A stretch of 64,000 nt of DNA, taken from the NCBI RefSeq assembly GCF_010669145.1, contig NZ_CP048632.1:3131346-3195345 (forward strand), written 5' to 3'. The translations under genes were made by a program, and so were the position numbers. The number at the start of each line of letters is the position of its first letter. Positions within the stretch are counted from its first letter, which is position 1. This document shows, piece by piece, positions 47,726 to 54,828 of the stretch. The notes under the pieces were generated by a model. The model saw only the letters and a program-made list of their open reading frames with translations, made no database searches and was not told the DNA's origin. The stretch is from Rhizobium oryzihabitans (GTDB lineage: Bacteria > Pseudomonadota > Alphaproteobacteria > Rhizobiales > Rhizobiaceae).

Positions 47726-47804
47726 CCGTCTCATCTCCGGTTCTTGTGGTGGCAGCGAGATCGGCGGGTGTTGGTGCTTCTTCGTCGCTGCTGTTGGAAA
47801 TGAA

Positions 47805-47852
47805 TGTGCAATACGCACACTGAGTTGTCAACAGTAAAAGTGCAAAAAGCAC
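47805..47852 (-). promoter_or_regulatory. Leftward early promoter (PL) with two repressor operators
   Basis: Operators GTGC-AATAC-GCAC (47806-47818) and GTGC-AAAAA-GCAC (47840-47852) flank a perfect -35 box TTGACA on the minus strand (47826-47831). The first overlaps where the -10 would be. The same palindrome occurs at the CI/Cro divide, which ties this promoter to the repressor encoded at 49354. Confidence 0.75.
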
Positions 47853-47859
47853 ATTTTGA

Positions 47860-47889
47860 TTGACGGAAACCGAATCGTGGAGTTATGAC
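47860..47889 (+). promoter_or_regulatory. Putative rightward promoter beside PL
   Basis: TTGACG (47860-47865) and TATGAC (47884-47889), 18 bases apart, would start an RNA near 47897 running rightward through the structured region. The upstream operator at 47840-47852 lies next to it, so the phage repressor could affect it. Confidence 0.4.
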
Positions 47890-47890
47890 T

Positions 47891-48098
47891 GTCGCCATGT
47901 GATGGGCGACCGGGTGCAATTCCCGAGCTGATGAAGCCCACGGCGCGGGAAGCGAAAGCTCTTAAGTGTGCTGTCAGAAAATCAGGGCGAGGGTAGCGAA
48001 TAGCCCCTCTGGCATGTGTCCCATCCCGGCTCCGGCCTTCAGGACTTAGCCATGGTTTCCCCGCCTCTTGGACTTGGTCCATGGGGTAGGGGGAAGCT
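47891..48098 (+). ncRNA. Unrecognised structured RNA region
   Basis: No ORF of note lies here, but several perfect short stems follow each other: GTCGCC/GGCGAC (47891-47910), CGGG/CCCG (47911-47925), GAGC.../GCTC enclosing an AGC-GAAA-GCT tetraloop hairpin (47925-47961), GAGGG/CCCTC near 47990-48010 and GGAC-TTG-GTCC within TTCCCC/GGGGAA near 48057-48095. The last one covers the Shine-Dalgarno of the tiny ORF at 48099. It matches no RNA family I know. Confidence 0.45.
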
Positions 48099-48167
48099 AT
48101 GGCTGGAACCCTCCCTCTCCATCCTTCAAAACCAAAGATTTCAAAGAAAGATAGGAGAGTTAGATGA
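48099..48167 (+). CDS. Tiny ORF, 22 aa
   Basis: A 22-residue frame beginning MAGTLPLHPSKPKISKK, highly basic at its end, with AGGGGGAAG 5 bases before the ATG. Its stop overlaps the start of the next tiny ORF as ATGA. The ribosome site is inside a predicted hairpin, so translation may be controlled. Evidence is the start region and coupling only. Confidence 0.4.
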   Translation: MAGTLPLHPSKPKISKKDRRVR

Positions 48168-48238
48168 GTAGATGGTTCTACGTGGGCGTGGGAATGTTGA
48201 TCGCGACCGGATGGCTATTCATGGTCGTGCCTGTGTGA
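48164..48238 (+). CDS. Tiny membrane peptide, 24 aa
   Basis: A 24-residue frame starting MSRWFYVGVGMLIATGW and ending in VVPV; nearly the whole peptide is one hydrophobic helix. ATAGGAGAG is correctly spaced upstream, and it overlaps the previous tiny ORF (ATGA). Its size and form recall small toxic or regulatory membrane peptides, but no homologue is known to me. Confidence 0.5.
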   Translation: MSRWFYVGVGMLIATGWLFMVVPV

Positions 48239-48248
48239 GCAAAAAGAA

Positions 48249-48264
48249 ACCCGCCGGAGCGGGT
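48249..48264. terminator. Bidirectional hairpin terminator
   Basis: ACCCGC-CGGA-GCGGGT. On the minus strand it is followed by TTCTTTTT and ends the repressor operon. On the plus strand the T-tract is weaker (TCTCGTCTTC), and it would end the RNA carrying the tiny ORFs. Confidence 0.8.
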
Positions 48265-48271
48265 CTCGTCT

Positions 48272-48774
48272 TCAGGCCGCAGCCTTCTGAACATTGCGCG
48301 TGAAGCGATCCCACCGCCGACTTATTTCCGTCGTCTTTCGCTTCGGGATAGGGCGAGATCGAATTACCCAACCAGGGCGCATCTCTAGGCCACCGACATC
48401 AATGGCTGAAATTCTGGCCTCAGGCGGGACAGGCTTTGGGTTCATGTCCTTGTCCCAAATCTTGAAAGTCCAATCCATCCCGGCGTGTTCAGAATATTCC
48501 ACACCCATCGGCTGGTTGATCGAATGCAACCTGACGACAAACGGATCTATCTCCTGTGGTGTCACGGATGCATTATAGGCCTTGAAAAGCTGCTTAGAGA
48601 TTTCAAGCGGCCCTTGAGGTCAAAAAAATCAGTTACCAGCACCAGAACGTGCCGGCCTTCTTCCTTGTCGAAGGCCCAAAAGAGCGCGTGAGCGTCAAGG
48701 CCCAAGTTGTCGAGCGACGACGCGAACTCTTTACCGGCATCTAAAAATCGTTCTTCAAGCTCTGGCGTAGCCAT
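48272..48774 (-). pseudogene. Partner gene of the HEPN protein, two frames (frameshifted)
   Basis: The ATG at 48774 opens 70 residues (MATPELEERFLDAGKEFASS...LVTDFF), which stop early. The natural continuation PQGPLEISKQLFKAYNASV...QKAAA lies in another frame and ends at 48272. Inserting one base near the run of seven A (48622-48628) gives one protein of about 167 residues. Alternatively a GTG at 48565 could start a separate 97-residue protein. The family is not recognised. It overlaps the HEPN gene by 34 bases, so the two are likely one unit. Confidence 0.65.
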
Positions 48775-49166
48775 GTCACCACTCCATCATCACCAAATGC
48801 GGATTCTACCATGGATTTTGCCACTCTTCGCGGCATTGGCTTAGGATCGTATCCTTGGTTTCTATTCCACTGTAACACAACATGCCAACATGGCGCATTA
48901 GCGTCTGTCGTTTTTATTTTGATGCCCGCTTTGTCCTTCAAAACACGGAGATTATGGCCGTAAAGCTCGGGCCTATCGGTTTTGTCTGGCCACCTGTTGA
49001 AACGCTCAACCTGCCAGATGTAGGCCTTTAACGCGCACTCAACTGCCAAACCAGCGTGGAAGAACGCTTGCGAAGCAGCTTCCTTGCTGTCCACCATCGC
49101 ATTTGCAGTAAGCTCGTGCTGACGGCACAGCTTGAGCCAGTCATCTATTGACTTTGGCTCGTTCAC
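48741..49166 (-). CDS. HEPN-domain protein in the repressor operon
   Basis: The 141-residue protein has a HEPN-like core: FFHAGLAVECALKAYIW (helix with conserved Glu and Lys), then PELYGHNLRVLKDKAG, which fits the '..HDL..L' second helix. HEPN proteins include RNase toxins of defence and toxin-antitoxin systems. A clear catalytic Rx4-6H is not certain (RPELYGH fits Rx5H). It lies in the lysogeny operon between a small protein and its overlapping partner gene, the usual site for genes expressed in a lysogen. Confidence 0.7.
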   Translation of the reverse strand: MNEPKSIDDWLKLCRQHELTANAMVDSKEAASQAFFHAGLAVECALKAYIWQVERFNRWPDKTDRPELYGHNLRVLKDKAGIKIKTTDANAPCWHVVLQWNRNQGYDPKPMPRRVAKSMVESAFGDDGVVTWLRQSLKNDF

Positions 49167-49357
49167 TGCTTCTTCACCTCGTCCCGTTTCATCCGCTCAA
49201 GCTCGTCTGTGCCCAAGGCTGCCTCCAGCACTGCATCCACCTCCGGCAAGAAGCTCTCCCACATCGGCCTATCATTGAACTTCGTGTTTTCCGGCACGTC
49301 GCTAAGGCGGCAAAGGGCGCGCGCTGCTCGTTCGCGGGGAGGCTGGGGGCGCTTCAT
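49163..49357 (-). CDS. Small phage protein in the repressor operon, 64 aa
   Basis: Not recognised. Starts MKRPQPPRERAARALCRLSD and is charged and helical. Coupled by ATGA overlaps to both the repressor upstream and the HEPN gene downstream, so it is translated from the repressor transcript. Confidence 0.6.
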   Translation of the reverse strand: MKRPQPPRERAARALCRLSDVPENTKFNDRPMWESFLPEVDAVLEAALGTDELERMKRDEVKKQ

Positions 49358-50061
49358 GGCTTCCTCAATATCCAGAGAACCTTTCCGATTACACGGATGC
49401 TTTCGCCAAGGTTCTTCTCGTTGAGAATGATTGGCTCTTGATGGGCTGGATCAGTGCTTTCTGGCCATAGCTCAAAGCCGGAAGCGGCCTGACGAACACG
49501 CTTTGCTGTTCGCTCAATCATCTGCCCCTCGAATCGGCTTCTTTCCACAACGACCAGATCGTCCGGCATGATGTCGACACGCGCCATGATGACGTTGAGG
49601 CAGACGAGCCGATCGCCATGGGCGGCAATCTTGTTCAGGCAGTTTCCCTCAATCTTGAGAGCAAATTGCCACTCGACAGGATATCCGCCCACGCTCGGTA
49701 CGAATTCCTCGTCTTCATATCCGAAGTCCATATCGTCAACGCTCATCCAGCTATTCGCGGCCACCTTTCCGGAAACTTTGACGGATCCAATGGGCGTTGA
49801 AACTGGAACAAGCTCCTCACTCTCCACTTTGCCTTTGGGACCGGCCCCCTCGCCAGTCAGTAGCCAGCCCTCACTGACACGGTACGCCTTTGCGTAACGA
49901 GCTGCCGCGCGCGTTATACCTCTGGTGCCGTTTTCATGCTGAGCATAGCTGTCGTACTTCCAGCCGAAATAGTTCGCGGCGGCTTTCGCCTCCTTAAACC
50001 CTCTCGCAATTCTGGCTTCTTCGAGCCGTTTTGCAGGCTCTGGGCGATCATCAAATGTCAT
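49354..50061 (-). CDS. CI-like phage repressor (HTH + S24 peptidase)
   Basis: The 235-residue protein has an N-terminal HTH (AAANYFGWKYDSYAQHENGTRGIT, about residues 20-50) and a C-terminal LexA/S24 fold (FALKIEGNCLNKIAAHGDRLVCL...DDLVVVERSR). The usual Ser in the SM motif appears as GNCLN, a Cys/Asn variant, so self-cleavage may be altered. The start MTFDDRPEPAK (50061) is chosen because a longer frame to 50124 crosses the operators. It should bind the GTGC-N5-GCAC sites at both early promoters. Confidence 0.88.
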   Translation of the reverse strand: MTFDDRPEPAKRLEEARIARGFKEAKAAANYFGWKYDSYAQHENGTRGITRAAARYAKAYRVSEGWLLTGEGAGPKGKVESEELVPVSTPIGSVKVSGKVAANSWMSVDDMDFGYEDEEFVPSVGGYPVEWQFALKIEGNCLNKIAAHGDRLVCLNVIMARVDIMPDDLVVVERSRFEGQMIERTAKRVRQAASGFELWPESTDPAHQEPIILNEKNLGESIRVIGKVLWILRKP

Positions 50062-50064
50062 GAT

Positions 50065-50129
50065 GTGCAAAAAGCACGAAATTGGTGTGCGTTTCGACTT
50101 GACGAAGCGGTGTGCGTTATGCACATAAT
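50065..50129. promoter_or_regulatory. CI/Cro operator region with rightward promoter (PR)
   Basis: Operators GTGC-AAAAA-GCAC (50065-50077) and GTGC-GTTAT-GCAC (50112-50124) flank a degenerate third site at about 50086. A TTGACG box (50099-50104) with CATAAT (50124-50129) fits PR. Its start would fall about at the ATG of the Cro-like gene (50136), i.e. a leaderless message. Confidence 0.7.
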
Positions 50130-50135
50130 GCCCCC

Positions 50136-50357
50136 ATGGAAAACGAACTCGACATCAAAGCCCTGCGGCAGAGCATCAACTGGAAACAGGACCGTCTTGC
50201 GCGTTTCCTGGGAGTTGATCGCTCCAGCGTTGCCCACATGGAAAATGGCCGTCCCGTTCGCGGGCCGGTGAAGCGCCTCCTCGAAACATTGGCTGCATCG
50301 GCCAAAGTTGGGAACGCCGACGCCCTGTGCCCGGAGATGAGCGAGGCGGCGGAATGA
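50136..50357 (+). CDS. Cro-like repressor
   Basis: A 73-residue protein starting MENELDIKALRQSINWKQDRL with a single HTH (RLARFLGVDRSSVAHMENGRPVRGPVKRLL, residues about 18-50). It is divergent from the CI-like gene with operators between, the lambdoid arrangement. Its stop overlaps the next gene (ATGA). An in-frame GTG at 50112 lies within the operator and is unlikely. Confidence 0.85.
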   Translation: MENELDIKALRQSINWKQDRLARFLGVDRSSVAHMENGRPVRGPVKRLLETLAASAKVGNADALCPEMSEAAE

Positions 50358-51010
50358 ACATGCTGCCATCCACGATCACCCCTTCGAGCGCCAAACTTCC
50401 GGCCAGTTACGAGAACGCGAAAACGGCTTTGGCCAACTGCGTTTCGCTCGATGAATGCATGACTTGGGGCGACAAGATGGAGGCGCTGGCTTCCTACGCC
50501 AAGCAGTCCAAAGACGACGAACTGATGAAGATGGCCACCCGCATCCGGGATCGCGCCATTCGTCGGGCAGGTGAATTGCTCAAGCAAATAGACGGTACTG
50601 GGAATAACCAGCATGGTGTGGGCACCCATACCAACCTCTCGCAAAGAGAAGTCGCTGAACAAGCTGGGATGTCTAAGCACCAGCAGGTGCAAGCAGTCCG
50701 TGTCGCCAATGTCCCAGCCGAAGATTTTGAACGTCAGGTCGAAAGCGAGAAGCCGCCGACCGTGACCAAGCTCGCGCAGCAAGGCACTAAGCCAGCGCCT
50801 AGAGCAGTTGTCGATCTCAAGGGCCGCGATCCCGGCGAGTTCAATCGCTCCCTGCATTTCGTTGCTGAGTTCGAAGATTACCAGCGCGCAATCGAGAAGA
50901 TCGACATCGAAGCCATTCTCCCCGGCCTTGTCGAAACAGAGCGCGCACGAGTGCGGAAGGCAATCGCGGCAATTGATGCCGTTCACGACCGTATCATCAC
51001 AAGGATCTGA
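50354..51010 (+). CDS. Conserved phage protein with ParB-like/HTH centre, 218 aa
   Basis: Starts MNMLPSTITPSSAKLPASYE. The pattern DECMTWGDKMEALASYAKQS...RIRDRAIRRAGELLKQ...SQREVAEQAGMSKHQQVQAVRVANVP recurs in many prophages near the immunity region. The middle forms an HTH (REVAEQAGMSKHQQVQA). The exact role is not known to me; a replication or regulatory function is likely by location. Confidence 0.75.
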   Translation: MNMLPSTITPSSAKLPASYENAKTALANCVSLDECMTWGDKMEALASYAKQSKDDELMKMATRIRDRAIRRAGELLKQIDGTGNNQHGVGTHTNLSQREVAEQAGMSKHQQVQAVRVANVPAEDFERQVESEKPPTVTKLAQQGTKPAPRAVVDLKGRDPGEFNRSLHFVAEFEDYQRAIEKIDIEAILPGLVETERARVRKAIAAIDAVHDRIITRI

Positions 51011-51013
51011 CCA

Positions 51014-51445
51014 ATGGATGAGGCAAAAGTAGCCACTGAAATGCATGAGATGATGGATGAGAAGCTTGACGCTGGCGTGATCGCTCTGCCGAGCCACATC
51101 GTCGCTAAAATGCTCGACAAGCGTCAAGCCATTCTCGGTGATGATGCCGAGTTCTATCGTGTTCACACGTTTGACCGGCTGATGCAGATTGCAAAGCGTG
51201 TTGTCGGAAAATTCCGTGCCGACGACGAGACTACATCGCAACTGCTGCTCCCCGGCTTCCAGCACCTCTGCAAGGCATACCCAATGATGCGGGACGGCGA
51301 AGTCGCCATCGTTCCAGTCACCCTTTGCACGGATGAAGAGCTTCTGTCGCGCGCCAATCAGCTTGACGAGATGGCCAAGGGTTGCCGCGCTCATGCTCGC
51401 GAAATCCGGCAATACATTTCGGCGCGGGGGCGAGAAGCAGCATGA
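51014..51445 (+). CDS. Hypothetical phage protein, 143 aa
   Basis: Not recognised. Starts MDEAKVATEMHEMMDEKLDAG and is helical with LPGFQHLCKAYPMMRDGE, a phrase also seen in phage proteins that follow the previous gene. It lies 3 bases after that gene and overlaps the next by 4. Confidence 0.65.
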   Translation: MDEAKVATEMHEMMDEKLDAGVIALPSHIVAKMLDKRQAILGDDAEFYRVHTFDRLMQIAKRVVGKFRADDETTSQLLLPGFQHLCKAYPMMRDGEVAIVPVTLCTDEELLSRANQLDEMAKGCRAHAREIRQYISARGREAA

Positions 51446-52212
51446 ACTGGAACCACGACATATCCGAAGCCCCACGCGACGGCACCCACGTCATTCTGGC
51501 CATGCCGAACAAGACGACTCTGCGTTCCTACTGGTGCGAGCCGAAACATGAGCCGGCGCACTGGTGCATGCTGAGCCATAAGAACGAGCCGGTCGCGTTC
51601 ATGTTGTGGCCCGAACACCCGTTCGCAGAAACCCAGCGCCAGCAGGGTACGGACGGCGGCGAAATCGCTGTCGCCTACATCCAGCTCGACAAAGGCAAGG
51701 TTGCCGTCGTGGATGCGGCAGATGCCGAAGTTCTGTCTGGTTCGACCTGGTTTGCTGTCGAACGCGGCAAGACTTTCTATGCTGCTCGTTCTCCACTTGG
51801 GAAAATGGAGTACATGCACCGCGTTATAATCGGAGCTTCTGATGATCAGTTGGTTGATCACGAAAACCGCGATGGTCTTGATAATAGACGAGCGAATATT
51901 CGGATATCGACAGCTGGCGAAAACGCTGCGAATGCTGACCTTAGATCGGATAACACTTCCGGCTTTAAAGGCGTCTATGCAAGCGGGAACCGATGGACGG
52001 CGCGCATTAAGGTAGATGGGAAAAAAGTCTATCTCGGGTCTTTCGATACCGCGCAGCAAGCCGCTGATGCCTACGACAACGCCGCCATAGAAGCTTTCGG
52101 TGAATTCGCGCTCCTTAATCGTACCATTCAGGCCCGACTGGCGAACGCCGCTGGCGTTGAACCGTCGCCGTCCGATCATTTCATTCTCGAAGATGTTGGA
52201 GGCGGTGCATGA
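51442..52212 (+). CDS. DUF551-like protein with in-frame HNH-AP2 homing endonuclease
   Basis: The 256-residue protein starts like a phage DUF551 protein (WNHDISEAPRDGTHVILAMP, residues about 2-55). At about residue 70 it turns into a homing endonuclease: GEIAVAYIQLDKGKVAVVDA, MHRVIIGA, VDHENRDGLDNRRANIRIST (HNH) and an AP2 DNA-binding domain SGFKGVYASGNRWTARIKV. A short tail (ARLANAAGVEPSPSDHF) looks like the rest of the original protein. No intron ends or intein splice motifs (Cys/Ser ... HN) are obvious, so it reads as a fusion. Confidence 0.82.
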   Translation: MNWNHDISEAPRDGTHVILAMPNKTTLRSYWCEPKHEPAHWCMLSHKNEPVAFMLWPEHPFAETQRQQGTDGGEIAVAYIQLDKGKVAVVDAADAEVLSGSTWFAVERGKTFYAARSPLGKMEYMHRVIIGASDDQLVDHENRDGLDNRRANIRISTAGENAANADLRSDNTSGFKGVYASGNRWTARIKVDGKKVYLGSFDTAQQAADAYDNAAIEAFGEFALLNRTIQARLANAAGVEPSPSDHFILEDVGGGA

Positions 52213-52529
52213 TGGACACTTCACTCCAAGCCCCAAACCGTCACATCCACGACCGCACGGAAATCAACGCGATGACTGATGCTTGGATCGCCAAGAACGG
52301 CGAGCCTTGGAAGTTCGAACGCGGGTTCTGCACCGACCTGGATTACCTCAAGCACCTCATGGCCGGTTACGGATACACCGTGACTTACCACGGCCGGCGG
52401 TTCTTCTCGATGGAGAAGGCTGGGTTCCGTGGTGTTCCCAAGCGCATCAGCCACGAGCAGCTTTTTGAGCGGATTGACGCGGTTCTGGTCAAGAACGGCA
52501 AGCAGCCTTTCGGATGGAGGAAAGCATGA
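52209..52529 (+). CDS. Hypothetical phage protein, 106 aa
   Basis: Not recognised. Starts MMDTSLQAPNRHIHDRTEI. Mixed alpha/beta, Lys/Arg-rich end. ATGA-type overlaps on both sides confirm it as part of the operon. Confidence 0.6.
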   Translation: MMDTSLQAPNRHIHDRTEINAMTDAWIAKNGEPWKFERGFCTDLDYLKHLMAGYGYTVTYHGRRFFSMEKAGFRGVPKRISHEQLFERIDAVLVKNGKQPFGWRKA

Positions 52530-52693
52530 CCTCCGCCCGTATCGAAGCCGCCACCCAATCGCGCCGCGCATCATTCCGCCAGCCGATCCTATGCCGTCAT
52601 TGCTACGAGCCGATGTCGATTGCTGAGCAGATCGAGTGCTTTTGCGACAAGTGCCACAACAAGCCAACAGCCGAAGTTCAGAAGGGGAATTGA
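52526..52693 (+). CDS. Zinc-ribbon phage protein, 55 aa
   Basis: A short ORF starting MTSARIEAATQSRRASFRQP with two Cys pairs, CRHC and CFCDKC, a zinc-ribbon layout. Start overlaps the upstream stop (ATGA) and GGAGG lies upstream. Function unknown. Confidence 0.65.
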   Translation: MTSARIEAATQSRRASFRQPILCRHCYEPMSIAEQIECFCDKCHNKPTAEVQKGN

Positions 52694-52695
52694 TC

Positions 52696-53016
52696 ATGGA
52701 ATGCAGTTTCACGGTTGGGCAGAAGGTTGTTTTGGCGAGAGCGTTCGGCTCCTCGTCTCTCTATCGAGCTGCAGAAGACGACGTGACCCTGCCTGTCAAA
52801 GGTGTGGTCTACACGATCCGTGAGTTCGATGACCAGAGAAGCGCGGGCTTCGGACTGGCCTTGAGACTCAACGAAATTACGAACGTTCCTCATTATTCGA
52901 ATGGTCTGGAGCCTTCCTTCACGGTCTCGCTCTTTGAGCCCGTGGTCGAGCGCAAGACCGATATCTCCGTCTTCAAGGCGATGCTGAACCCGTCGAAAGA
53001 GCAGGTGTCCGCATGA
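52696..53016 (+). CDS. Hypothetical phage protein, 106 aa
   Basis: Starts MECSFTVGQKVVLARAFGSS, with AAGGGGAA upstream; an earlier in-frame ATG at 52636 lies inside the zinc-ribbon gene. Beta-rich, with the phrase GVVYTIREF found in small phage proteins that may be SH3-like. Function unknown. Confidence 0.65.
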   Translation: MECSFTVGQKVVLARAFGSSSLYRAAEDDVTLPVKGVVYTIREFDDQRSAGFGLALRLNEITNVPHYSNGLEPSFTVSLFEPVVERKTDISVFKAMLNPSKEQVSA

Positions 53017-53132
53017 CACCGATATTCTCTCCCATCGAGCAACAGTTCCTCGTCTATGCGGCATGGTTCTTCTCGGCATTCATCGTGTCTGCGGTACTGG
53101 CGCACCTGGCTATATCGAGGCCGCGCAAATGA
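53013..53132 (+). CDS. Small membrane protein, 39 aa
   Basis: A 39-residue ORF starting MTPIFSPIEQQF with one membrane helix (AAWFFSAFIVSAVLAHLA). Start and stop overlap both neighbours (ATGA), which supports translation. Confidence 0.55.
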   Translation: MTPIFSPIEQQFLVYAAWFFSAFIVSAVLAHLAISRPRK

Positions 53133-53376
53133 ACTTCAACAATCTGAGCGGCACGTCCCCTGACGCTCAGCGCTGGTCGCCTTCATCCACCTCCCTGTTG
53201 GCGGCCAGCACCCTTACCAGCGTTCTACCCCGCAGTCTTGCGATGACTGCGGCGAGGGGAACACCAAGGGGAACAAAACCGCCTTTGCGCGGCGGGCCGG
53301 AGACGGCGGTTTGATTGGCATCTGTGCCGCCGTCTCCATCAGTTTCAAAGCCTTTGTACATGTTGGCCTCCGTTGA
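53129..53376 (+). CDS. Possible Ash-like phage protein, apparently frameshifted
   Basis: The ATG at 53129 overlaps the previous stop. Its own frame ends at 53314 with an unconvincing product. Another frame (53164-53376), without its own ATG, encodes HPYQRSTPQSCDDCGEGNTK, a phrase I associate with the Ash family of phage P4-type elements, followed by ARRAGDGGLIGICAAVS. A single extra base near 53172 would join MNFNNLSGTSPDAQ to this part and give about 82 residues. Family and frameshift are both tentative. Confidence 0.4.
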
Positions 53377-53405
53377 CGCCGCCAACCTCGCACAAAGGAT
53401 GAAGA

Positions 53406-53813
53406 ATGTCTGACAATAGGTTTTCACGAAACGTAAATTTTGTTTCAGAGGATGAAATGTCTAGTACTGCGTTAGTCGAAGCAAAAGACTGGTACGACAA
53501 GCTTATGGCCCTGGAATTTAGAGGCCGTGGTGATCGTGAAAAGTCTGCCCGTGGACGAGTAGCCGATAACATCGGCGTTCCAGAAACATGGCTATTCGAC
53601 CTTCAATACAAGTCCAGTGGCAAGAAAGATGTGCGCGGTGCGCTCTATCGAGCCCTCATGCTTGGCATCCAGAAATACGAAGACCTTTGCCAGAGAAATG
53701 AGGACGCGGCGGATCGGTACAAGGCCGATCGCCTGAAACGACGAGGCAATCATGAAACGGCTGACGAAAAGCCTGCTCAGGCGGGTTTGGGAATGGATTC
53801 GTCTGAGGTTTGA
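53406..53813 (+). CDS. Hypothetical phage protein, 135 aa
   Basis: Not recognised. Starts MSDNRFSRNVNFVSEDEMSS; contains AKDWYDKLMALEFRGRGDREKSARGRVAD and is charged and helical. AAAGGATG upstream. More AT-rich than its neighbours at the 5' end. Confidence 0.6.
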   Translation: MSDNRFSRNVNFVSEDEMSSTALVEAKDWYDKLMALEFRGRGDREKSARGRVADNIGVPETWLFDLQYKSSGKKDVRGALYRALMLGIQKYEDLCQRNEDAADRYKADRLKRRGNHETADEKPAQAGLGMDSSEV

Positions 53814-53828
53814 GAAAAGGAAGTCACG

Positions 53829-54487
53829 ATGACCGATATCGAAGTGAATGCACAGTTTGTCACGATCAAGGTTCCTGACGATATCGACATGTCAAAGCCG
53901 ATCCCGCTGCGGATCGCGCGCGATGAAGATTTCCCCAATCTGGGGGCAACAACTGATGGTCGGCGCGTCTTCAACAGCGAAGAATGGGCGGCCAAGTCCA
54001 TGGAGATGGACGGACCTGAATACAAAGAACGTCAACTAAAGCGCATGGAAGCGGGGCGTCTCGTCCGTGCGGAAGTGACAGAAAACTACGATGGTTGGGT
54101 TACCATCGACGGGACGAGGACAGTTACGCCCAAGATGTCCCGGAGCTTTTGGAAAAGCGGCGTGACCAACTGTCGTGGGCGGGCGTGGCGGATGACGAAA
54201 TCCCATCGCAGCTTCCGGCTTGGGTATTTTGCTGCACTGAGAGTGGCTTTGATTTCGATCTGGAGTCTCAGCTCGAAAGCTACCTTTCGGACGAGCACCA
54301 CGAGAATGCCAGAGATTTTCTGGTGGACGAAAAAGAACTCTGGGCATTCTGGAATTCGTGGGTCGAAAAGCAGAAGAGTCTCACCAGCTATTTCATCGAC
54401 ACCAAGAGAATCGTTGTCATTGACCGCGAACGCTATGAAGCAGAATTAGCCGAAGCTAAGGCCTTTCTCGACGGAGAAGGGCAATGA
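53829..54487 (+). pseudogene. Hypothetical phage protein, split by a one-base frameshift
   Basis: The ATG at 53829 opens MTDIEVNAQFVTIKVPDDID...ENYDGWVTIDG. The sensible continuation DEDSYAQDVPELLEKRRDQL...AKAFLDGEGQ lies in another frame ending at 54487. A missing G in the run at 54111-54113 explains the break; the joined protein would be about 219 residues. The remaining frame of the first ATG, to 54449, has no protein-like character. Function unknown. Confidence 0.75.
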
Positions 54488-54828
54488 AGCCATCAACCTA
54501 CAAAAAGGGCGTGAAGCCTAAGCGTGGAATGAGCCTCGCACGTCGCGCCGCAAAGCGTGACGCCAGCGAACCGGAGATCGTCACGGCGCTAGAGCAGTGC
54601 GGGTTCTCGGTGTTTCGCCTGAATGAGCCTTGCGATCTGCTCGTCGGCTTCCGTGGCAAAAACTATCTGGTCGAATGCAAGACGAATGGCACAGCCTACG
54701 GCAAAGACCTCAACAGCAATCAGCAGGCTTTCAACGACTTTTGGCGCGGCGGCAAGATGGTTCGCATCGGCAGTGCTTTGGAAGCGCAAGATTGGGCGAT
54801 ATCGATCGCCAGTAAGGCGACGGCATGA
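54484..54828 (+). CDS. VRR-NUC/Holliday-resolvase-like nuclease
   Basis: The 114-residue protein has a PD-(D/E)XK core: EIVTALEQCGFSVFRLNE, PCDLLVGFRGKNYLVECK (Asp and Glu-x-Lys) and LNSNQQAFNDFW. This is the small phage VRR-NUC/Hjc type. It overlaps the helicase gene by 4 bases, and the pair recurs in many prophages as a replication or DNA-processing module. Confidence 0.8.
   Translation: MKPSTYKKGVKPKRGMSLARRAAKRDASEPEIVTALEQCGFSVFRLNEPCDLLVGFRGKNYLVECKTNGTAYGKDLNSNQQAFNDFWRGGKMVRIGSALEAQDWAISIASKATA

Noticed and set aside
47905..47925. GGTGCAATTCC-like string recalling a cobalamin riboswitch
   Set aside because: The required B12 box (GCCAGGAGACC type) is missing, as is the surrounding long stem arrangement.
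47928..47958. CTGATGA ... GAAA pattern in the structured region, like a hammerhead ribozyme core
   Set aside because: The bases between the two boxes do not form a proper stem II, and the flanks pair with each other (GAGC/GCTC) rather than with separate partners; no cleavage triplet with matching stems I and III is found.
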